Assembly: GCA_963713545.1 (NCBI GenBank)
Contig: CAVQME010000002.1
Location: 434,001 to 498,000, forward strand
Source of the DNA: CAVPLM01 sp963713545
GTDB lineage: Bacteria; Actinomycetota; Thermoleophilia; RBG-16-64-13
DNA length: 64,000 nucleotides
Direction of reading: 5' to 3'
Position numbers and translations under genes: made by a program. The notes under the pieces were generated by a model. That model made no database searches, was not told the origin of the DNA, and saw nothing but the letters and a program-made list of their open reading frames with translations. Every line of letters starts with the position of its first letter. Position 1 is the first letter of the stretch. Below, in pieces: positions 58,819-64,000 of the stretch.

Positions 58819-59345
58819 CGACCGGCGACCGTGGTATCACCTTCTGCTGCCGCCGTCCCGCTGTCGGCCTGAAGATAATGGACCGATTGGGCCGGAACGA
58901 GGCCCAACTGGATCGCTTGTTCAGCTACTCGCTCAGGAGAGGAAAGGGCAGAGACTTGAGCCGACAGAGCAGAAGCGGTCGCGGCCAGATCCTGCTGTTG
59001 GGCTTCGAACTCGCCTACGGCAGATTCGACTTCGGTGGTCGCGGCGCTCACGAGCATCGGCGCCACGATGGAGACTCCGAGAAGGACGCAGGCAAACACC
59101 AGCGCGATGACCACCGCCCCCCAGTGGGGTCTCCGTCTACTGACTACCTTTAGCTCAGGTAGAGCCTTGCCATCAGAGATCTCTGGCTCGGGCTGAGATA
59201 CGCGCCGAGCCGTCGCTTCCCGCCCGTAGTAGCGAACCGAGCGAGAGCGGGTGGCCGCGCGCTCGGCGCTGCGCCGGGCCGCGTCCGAAGGGACCAGGTC
59301 TCTTCCCCAGGCTTCCATCCAGGTAGAGCGGGTAGTGCCGGCCAT
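58815..59345 (-). CDS. FtsL-like septum protein
   Basis: 176 residues. A basic cytoplasmic N-terminus of about 75 residues, a single membrane helix (V-V-I-A-L-V-F-A-C-V-L-L-G near 79-91), then a heptad-like coiled coil (V-E-S-A-V-G-E-F-E-A-Q) and an S-P-E-R-V-A-E-Q-A near 136-144 that resembles the end of FtsL domains. Identification rests on position between rsmH and ftsI and on topology, since FtsL sequences diverge. ATG overlaps the rsmH stop (TGATG), with AGGA seven bases upstream. Confidence 0.8.
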   Translation of the reverse strand: MAGTTRSTWMEAWGRDLVPSDAARRSAERAATRSRSVRYYGREATARRVSQPEPEISDGKALPELKVVSRRRPHWGAVVIALVFACVLLGVSIVAPMLVSAATTEVESAVGEFEAQQQDLAATASALSAQVSALSSPERVAEQAIQLGLVPAQSVHYLQADSGTAAAEGDTTVAGR

Positions 59346-60310
59346 CACAGTTTCCTGAGGGCCCGCAGCTTCGCCGAGCTCGACCGAGGATTGAGCTCTA
59401 GCTCCCGCGTGCCGGGTATAACCGCCTTGGGAGAGAGCACTTCACCGGTCGCCGCCCCACCGCACACGCAGACGGGGAACTCAGGCGGACAGGTGCACGC
59501 CCGTGCCTTGGCGGCAAAGAACTCTTTGACCATCCTGTCTTCGAGGGAGTGGAAGCTGATGACTGCCATGACCCCACCCGGCTCCAGCAGGGAAAAGGCC
59601 TCAGGCAAGACCCGCTTGAGGCTGTTCAGTTCATCATTGACCTCGATGCGCAGAGCCTGGAAAACCCGGCGAGCGGGATTCCCGGCACCAAAGCGAGCGG
59701 GGGTGGGGATCGCCCCCTTGATCGTATCGACCAGTTCCGAGGTCCGGGCGTAGGGAATAGACACCCTTCGCGCGGCTACTGCCCGGGCGATGCGTCGCGA
59801 GTAGCGCTCCTCCCCATACCGGCCGAAGAGCTCGGTCAGCGCCGCTTCTCCCCACCCGTTCAGGATGTCCGCCGCGGTGACCGGGAGAGATGGGTCCATA
59901 CGCATATCGAGCGGAGCGTCGTAGCTGTAGGAGAAGCCCCGGTCCGGCGTGTCGATCTGCATGCTGCTGACGCCAAGATCCATGTATATATGCGTAGCTC
60001 CGAAGCCCTCCTCGAGGAGCCGGGGAAGCACGTCGGCGAAATTGCCAAGGCAGAAGCGGGAAGGGCAGCGCAAGCGGGCCTTCATGTCCAGGTAATAGCC
60101 TTCAGCGATAGGGTCTTGATCGCAGGCGACCAGCAGACCTTCGGGACCGAGATTGCCCGCAACGGCCTCGGCATGCCCACCCGCCCCGAACGTGCAGTCG
60201 ACCACCCGGCTGCTCGGACGTACGTCCAGCAGCTCGAGCAACTCATCGGTCAGTACGGGGACGTGGGCCATGTCCATCTCCGTGACGAGGGAAGCCGCCG
60301 CACTAAACAT
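59345..60310 (-). CDS. rsmH: 16S rRNA (cytosine1402-N4)-methyltransferase RsmH
   Basis: 321 residues. H-V-P-V-L-T-D-E-L-L near 16-25, the SAM loop D-C-T-F-G-A-G-G-H-A-E near 38-48, D-L-G-V-S-S-M-Q near 111-118, and R-V-F-Q-A-L-R-I-E-V-N-D-E near 211-223. It methylates C1402 of 16S rRNA. The ATG has GGGAG six bases upstream and overlaps the mraZ stop by eight bases. A cluster of Cys residues (C-T-C-P and C-V-C) in the C-terminal third could hold a metal and is worth noting. Confidence 0.96.
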   Translation of the reverse strand: MFSAAASLVTEMDMAHVPVLTDELLELLDVRPSSRVVDCTFGAGGHAEAVAGNLGPEGLLVACDQDPIAEGYYLDMKARLRCPSRFCLGNFADVLPRLLEEGFGATHIYMDLGVSSMQIDTPDRGFSYSYDAPLDMRMDPSLPVTAADILNGWGEAALTELFGRYGEERYSRRIARAVAARRVSIPYARTSELVDTIKGAIPTPARFGAGNPARRVFQALRIEVNDELNSLKRVLPEAFSLLEPGGVMAVISFHSLEDRMVKEFFAAKARACTCPPEFPVCVCGGAATGEVLSPKAVIPGTRELELNPRSSSAKLRALRKL

Positions 60311-60725
60311 TGCCGACTCCCATTTCTTCTTCCATCGCGGCCAAAGTGGCCGGGTTCCATATCTCTAGATGGGTACGGTTCCCAAGGATCTTCACCCTGC
60401 CGGCCAACCCGAGTTCCTTTACGCGCTGGGACGGTAGAAGGACCCGACCCTGACGATCGACCTCCACCGTGTCTTGATTCTTGTAGATCGTTCGGGTGCG
60501 CCAACTGTCCGCTTCGTTCTCGAAGACGTTGAGAGGTTCCAGGTATTTCTGATCGAACTCTTTCCACGAAAGCGGGTGATAGACGCGGACGCACGGCTCG
60601 CTGTCCTGGAAACGCACGAGAACAGCACCGTCACTGAAGTAGTCGCGATAGCGCGCCGGCAGGGTCACCCGGCCCTTGGGGTCGAGAGTGTGGTCGAACT
60701 CGCCAGATAGCAATACTTCTTGCAT
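60303..60725 (-). CDS. mraZ: Transcriptional regulator MraZ
   Basis: 140 residues from M-Q-E-V-L-L-S-G-E. Two AbrB-like repeats: D-P-K-G-R-V-T-L-P-A-R-Y near 15-26 and D-R-Q-G-R-V-L-L-P near 90-98. MraZ forms rings that bind repeated TGGG-type boxes and regulates its own division and cell-wall operon. It is the first gene of the cluster; boxes lie directly at its start. The longer frame upstream (13 codons) overlaps the boxes and is not expected to be translated. Confidence 0.96.
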   Translation of the reverse strand: MQEVLLSGEFDHTLDPKGRVTLPARYRDYFSDGAVLVRFQDSEPCVRVYHPLSWKEFDQKYLEPLNVFENEADSWRTRTIYKNQDTVEVDRQGRVLLPSQRVKELGLAGRVKILGNRTHLEIWNPATLAAMEEEMGVGNV

Positions 60726-60728
60726 GTC

Positions 60729-60753
60729 CCCCACTTTAAACCAATTCTCCCCA
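60729..60753 (-). promoter_or_regulatory. MraZ operator repeats at the mraZ start
   Basis: Minus-strand text reads TGGGG-N5-TGGTT-N5-TGGGG: three boxes on a 10-base pitch, as in known MraZ sites (TGGGN repeats with N5 spacers), the middle one degenerate. The last overlaps the ribosome binding site. A TTGCAA-N17-TAAAGT pair brackets the boxes and may be a second promoter. Confidence 0.75.
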
Positions 60754-60860
60754 CTTTGCAACACTCCATACGCTATTTTCGTAGAAACTCCTGCTCAGGT
60801 TGCCCGGACGATCGTTGATCTCCCCGTTATGAGGGCGTGGGTGTACGCATACTTGAATGC

Positions 60861-60869
60861 ATTATATCA
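60861..60869 (-). promoter_or_regulatory. Extended -10 promoter upstream of mraZ
   Basis: TGA-TATAAT, a perfect -10 with the TG extension, in an AT-rich pocket between pcrA and mraZ. It would leave a leader of about 130 bases before mraZ. The -35 is poor, as often seen with extended -10 promoters. Confidence 0.6.
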
Positions 60870-60948
60870 ATTATGCAACGTCTATTGCTATTTCGGCGAG
60901 GTTCGCGCCCGGGTGGCAGGCGGAAACCTGGGGTCTTGGCGCCAGCCG

Positions 60949-63432
60949 CTAGAGACGGCGAAGAGGTGCGTATTCGAGCAGCAGTCTCTTCTGCTCGCCC
61001 TGGTCGGAGAAGAAGACCCGCACGATCCCCCCCGGCTCTACTCCAAGGACAACGCCTTCGCCGAACCGGGCATGGAGCACCCGGTCGCCAGGCGCCAGAC
61101 CTGCCGGAGAGACCCGATCGCCGGCGGATGATGCGGCTGGCCGGGGTTCCTTCGAAGATCCCGGTGCGCCCGGGAACCCCGGCCTCGCCGCCGCCGCGCT
61201 ACCGCGACCCGCGCCCACCCACTCGGAGGGCCGGCGCATCGACCGCTCGGATGCCGAGCTGCTGCGGTACTCGACGAGTCTGCTCGGAATCTCGCTCAGA
61301 AACCGGCTGGGGATCTTGTAGCCGGCTCCCCCGTGAAGTGTCCGTGACCTGGCGAAAGAGAGGTGAAGCCGGTCTTGGGCGCGCGTGATCCCCACGTAAC
61401 ACAGGCGCCTCTCCTCCTCGAGGCGCTGTTCGTCCAGAGACCGCGAGTGAGGAAAGAGCCCTTCTTCCATGCCGGTGATGAAGACCACCGGGAACTCCAG
61501 ACCCTTAGCATTGTGGAGAGTCATCAGGGTGACGACCGGCTGGCCTTCCTCCAGGCTGTCAATGTCGGCATACAGGCTGATCTCCTGCAAGAACTCGGCG
61601 AGACCGCTGTCCGGGTTCAGACGGTCGAACTCCTCGGCCACCGCCACGAACTCTTCCAGGTTCTCCAGGCGGCCTTCGGCTTCCAGCGTCCGTTCATCTT
61701 TGAGAGCGTCCTGAAGTCCGCTCTCTTCTAGGACCCGGCGCACCAGAGCGGCCACCGATGGGGTCTCGTTCGTCGTCACAGTAATACCCGCGGTGCTCAG
61801 GGCACCCGCGGGATCGCCTGCCCTGGAATCGGCGGTGCCCATGTCCGCTCCATCCGTCACCGCCGTGGCCCGTCCCGCCTCGGCGGCCCAGCACGCGAAT
61901 CTCTCACCCAGACCGACGCAGGCCTGGGTCGCCCCGGCCGTGAAGCCGGCCACTTCGCCGGCCCGGAGCAATGCCTCTCGTAGGCCGATCGTGTTCTCCC
62001 CGGCAAAGCCCTGAAGCCTCCCCACCGCCACGTCTCCCAGACCGCGACGAGGGGTGTTGATCACCCGCAGGAGTGAGATGTCGTCGCCCGCGTTCAAGGT
62101 GACGCGTAGGTAGGCGAGAAGGTCCTTGATCTCGGTCCGCTGGTAGAACTTGGTGCCTCCGATCACCCGGTAGCCCACGCCTTGACGCACGAGCATGTCC
62201 TCCAGGACTCGGGATTGGGCGTTGACTCGGTAGAAGACGGCTACATCGGAGGCGGGTCGGTCGCGAAGCGTCTTCAGGATCTCTTCGCAGACGAGCCGGG
62301 CTTCCTCGTGCTCATCCCGGCACTCCAGCACCACCACCGGCTCGCCCACACCCCGTTCACTCCAGAGGTTCTTGGCCTTGCGGCCACGATTGTGAGACAC
62401 GAGAACGTTCGCCACGTCCAGGATGGTAGTGGAAGAGCGGTAGTTCTGCTCCAATTTGACCACTTTGGCGTCGGGGAAATCGTCCTCGAACCGGAGGATG
62501 TTGCGGATGTCGGCCCCCCGCCACGAGTAGACCGACTGGTCGTCGTCCCCCACCACGGTCACCTGCCGGTGCTCTTCGGCCAGCAGCCTCACAAGGACAT
62601 ACTGAGCCCGGTTGGTGTCCTGGTACTCGTCGACAAGGACATGACGGAAGAGATCCCTGTAGTAGCCCAGCCTTTCGGGGAACAGTTGCAGCACGTCGAC
62701 CATCCGCATCAGCAGATCGTCGAAATCCAGGGCGTTGGCCTCTAAGAGCCGCGCCTGATAGCGCCGGTAGACCTGAGCGGCCACGTCCAGGTAGCCGGAG
62801 AGCCCCCGATCGTCCCCACCGGTCCAAGCCCCCTCGCCGATCCAGTCGTCCCCGGAGGCTCTGTCGTTCGTGTGGGGCCGGCCACGCTCCCCTGCCCCAC
62901 TCCCCCGGCCGCCCCCACGCGCCTCCGGAGCGGGCCGGAAGTCGGCGCCCCGGCGGGAGAAGTCGTCGACATCGATGAGCTTGCTCTTGGCGTCGGAGAT
63001 GAGATTCTGCAGAGCCCGAGGGGGGAAGCGCTTGCTATCGAGGCGCAGGTCGTCCATGCAGTGCTTGAGAAGACGGACGGAATCGTCCTCGTCGTAGATG
63101 GTGAAGTTGGAGCGATAGCCGAGAAGAACGGCGTCGTTGCGGAGCATACGCGCGCAGGCCGAATGGAACGTGCATACCCACATCCACCGAGATGAGGCTC
63201 CCAGAAGCGAGGCGACCCTCTCCTTCATCTCTCCGGCGGCCTTGTTGGTGAAGGTGATCGCCAGGGTCTGATGGGGCCGTATCTGCCCGCTACGGATCAG
63301 ATGGGCCAGACGATAGGTGAGTACGCGGGTCTTGCCCGAGCCCGCTCCGGCAAGGACCAGCAGTGGACCCCCACCGTGGAAGACAGCTTCGCGTTGGCTG
63401 TCGTTGAGTTCCTTGGCTAGATCAGGATCCAA
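60949..63432 (-). CDS. pcrA: ATP-dependent DNA helicase UvrD/PcrA
   Basis: 827 residues. Superfamily 1A: Q motif L-N-D-S-Q-R-E-A-V near 9-17, Walker A G-A-G-S-G-K-T near 29-35, D-E-Y-Q-D-T-N-R near 240-250, Q-N-Y-R-S near 310-315, and a late V-T-L-M-T-L-H-N-A-K-G-L-E. Two low-complexity inserts (G-G-G-R-G-S-G-A near 175 and an Ala/Gly/Thr stretch near 530) add length. The end is a C-terminal Tudor-like domain (G-D-R-V-L-H-A-R-F-G-E-G). It unwinds DNA in repair and removes RecA or stalled polymerase. Confidence 0.96.
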   Translation of the reverse strand: MDPDLAKELNDSQREAVFHGGGPLLVLAGAGSGKTRVLTYRLAHLIRSGQIRPHQTLAITFTNKAAGEMKERVASLLGASSRWMWVCTFHSACARMLRNDAVLLGYRSNFTIYDEDDSVRLLKHCMDDLRLDSKRFPPRALQNLISDAKSKLIDVDDFSRRGADFRPAPEARGGGRGSGAGERGRPHTNDRASGDDWIGEGAWTGGDDRGLSGYLDVAAQVYRRYQARLLEANALDFDDLLMRMVDVLQLFPERLGYYRDLFRHVLVDEYQDTNRAQYVLVRLLAEEHRQVTVVGDDDQSVYSWRGADIRNILRFEDDFPDAKVVKLEQNYRSSTTILDVANVLVSHNRGRKAKNLWSERGVGEPVVVLECRDEHEEARLVCEEILKTLRDRPASDVAVFYRVNAQSRVLEDMLVRQGVGYRVIGGTKFYQRTEIKDLLAYLRVTLNAGDDISLLRVINTPRRGLGDVAVGRLQGFAGENTIGLREALLRAGEVAGFTAGATQACVGLGERFACWAAEAGRATAVTDGADMGTADSRAGDPAGALSTAGITVTTNETPSVAALVRRVLEESGLQDALKDERTLEAEGRLENLEEFVAVAEEFDRLNPDSGLAEFLQEISLYADIDSLEEGQPVVTLMTLHNAKGLEFPVVFITGMEEGLFPHSRSLDEQRLEEERRLCYVGITRAQDRLHLSFARSRTLHGGAGYKIPSRFLSEIPSRLVEYRSSSASERSMRRPSEWVGAGRGSAAAARPGFPGAPGSSKEPRPAASSAGDRVSPAGLAPGDRVLHARFGEGVVLGVEPGGIVRVFFSDQGEQKRLLLEYAPLRRL

Positions 63433-63435
63433 CGA

Positions 63436-64000
63436 TCAGATCTCGGGCGTACCCTCGAGCCGGACCGGATCGCAAGGTACCTCTGCCGCTGGCAGAGGCC
63501 GGCGGGTGCGCCGACGTTTGGGCGGGGCCTGGGGCTCGGCGGCTTCGGAAGCTATGCTCGCGGCTCGCAGTTCTTCCAGCTCGTTCTCCAACTGCACCAC
63601 CCTGCGCACCAGGCACTTCATCGCCTCCGCGACCGGGTCGGGAAGGTGTGTGTAGTCGATGTCGGGGATCCCGATCTTTGCTCCACCCATGATCACCGTG
63701 CGACCCGGATTGCCCACGACGGTTGAATCGGGAGGCACGTCCTGTACCACGATACTGCCGGCGCCGACCTTGACGTTGTCTCCCAGGACGATCGACCCCA
63801 GGAGTTGGGAGCCGGCTCCGATGACCGCGTTGTCGCCCACAGTCGGGTGGCGTTTGCCCGTCTCCTTGCCCGTCCCGCCAAGGGTCACTCCTTGGTAGAT
63901 GGTGACGTTTTGCCCGACTTCCGCGGTCTCACCGATGACGACCCCTGCCCCGTGATCGATGAAGAGACCCTCCCCCAGAGTCGCTCCCGGGTGGATCTCG
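63436..64000 (-). CDS. cysE: Serine O-acetyltransferase (C-terminal part)
   Basis: Partial: the 5' end lies beyond the right edge; about 188 residues are visible. Left-handed beta-helix hexapeptide repeats: E-I-H-P-G-A-T-L-G, F-I-D-H-G-A-G-V-V-I-G, V-T-L-G-G-T-G, then V-V-G-N-P-G-R-T-V near the end of the core. H-P-G-A and D-H-G carry the acetyl-CoA/serine His-Asp pair. It acetylates serine for cysteine synthesis. A charged, Arg/Pro-rich tail of about 60 residues follows the helix. It ends three bases before pcrA, so the two are cotranscribed. Confidence 0.92.
   Translation of the reverse strand, partial: EIHPGATLGEGLFIDHGAGVVIGETAEVGQNVTIYQGVTLGGTGKETGKRHPTVGDNAVIGAGSQLLGSIVLGDNVKVGAGSIVVQDVPPDSTVVGNPGRTVIMGGAKIGIPDIDYTHLPDPVAEAMKCLVRRVVQLENELEELRAASIASEAAEPQAPPKRRRTRRPLPAAEVPCDPVRLEGTPEI

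Noticed and set aside
1..64000. tRNA, rRNA, CRISPR, transposase or integrase sequences
   Set aside because: I looked for cloverleaf ends, regularly spaced repeats and DDE/tyrosine-recombinase text by eye and saw none; a covariance-model search would be decisive for small RNAs.

Overview
The window is one piece of a GC-rich bacterial chromosome, read mostly on the minus strand. The lineage evidence points to an anaerobic actinobacterium. FtsZ carries the GGGTGTGGAP loop common in Actinomycetota. A mur/fts cluster without ftsA is followed by pgeF, yggS, sepF, proC-like and divIVA genes. MurE has the DNPR motif that goes with meso-diaminopimelate peptidoglycan. Pyruvate:ferredoxin oxidoreductase, a 2-hydroxyacyl-CoA dehydratase system and an apparent selenocysteine peroxiredoxin all fit anaerobic life. 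I see no rRNA, tRNA, CRISPR array or insertion sequence.

Layout. 1-12 kb is metabolic and accessory: a truncated Old Yellow Enzyme gene, an orphan solute-binding lipoprotein, a BsuPI-domain lipoprotein, flavin reductase, nitroreductase, macro-domain protein and nitrilase. A four-gene operon (6741-11720) then encodes a FrdA-like flavoprotein, two dehydratase/benzoyl-CoA-reductase-type subunits and their ATP-driven activase. 12-19 kb looks like an amino-acid or amine utilisation cassette: an isochorismatase-fold protein lacking its catalytic triad, a creatinase-like M24 protein, a class III aminotransferase, a saccharopine-dehydrogenase-like enzyme and an APC permease. 19-23 kb has a PEGA/beta-propeller protein, a glyoxalase-fold protein and a secreted FAD protein. 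Five genes between 12.6 and 21.3 kb are each broken by exactly one surplus base; I suspect sequence error more than decay.

23-34 kb is the pyrimidine region: pyrC-carA with a DUF3467 gene and the peroxiredoxin on one side, pyrR-pyrB on the other, with nifJ, OsmC, a YgjP-like peptidase and a membrane protein between. pyrB and pyrC each have a PyrR-binding RNA hairpin that covers the ribosome binding site, implying translational repression. nifJ has its own promoter with a perfect palindrome across it.

34-60.8 kb holds transaldolase and transketolase (separated by two strong hairpins), a HAD phosphatase, rluD, lspA, a DksA/TraR protein, DUF167, divIVA, proC-like, sepF, yggS, pgeF, ftsZ, ftsQ, murB, murC, murG, ftsW, murD, mraY, murF, murE, ftsI, ftsL-like, rsmH and mraZ. 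Transcription runs from mraZ toward ftsZ, many junctions overlap by 1-8 bases, and MraZ operator repeats sit at the mraZ start. The window ends with pcrA/uvrD and a truncated cysE.

The strongest unusual signals are the UGA-containing peroxiredoxin with a SECIS-like hairpin, the paired PyrR operators, the cluster of single-base insertions, and the triad-less isochorismatase homologue.
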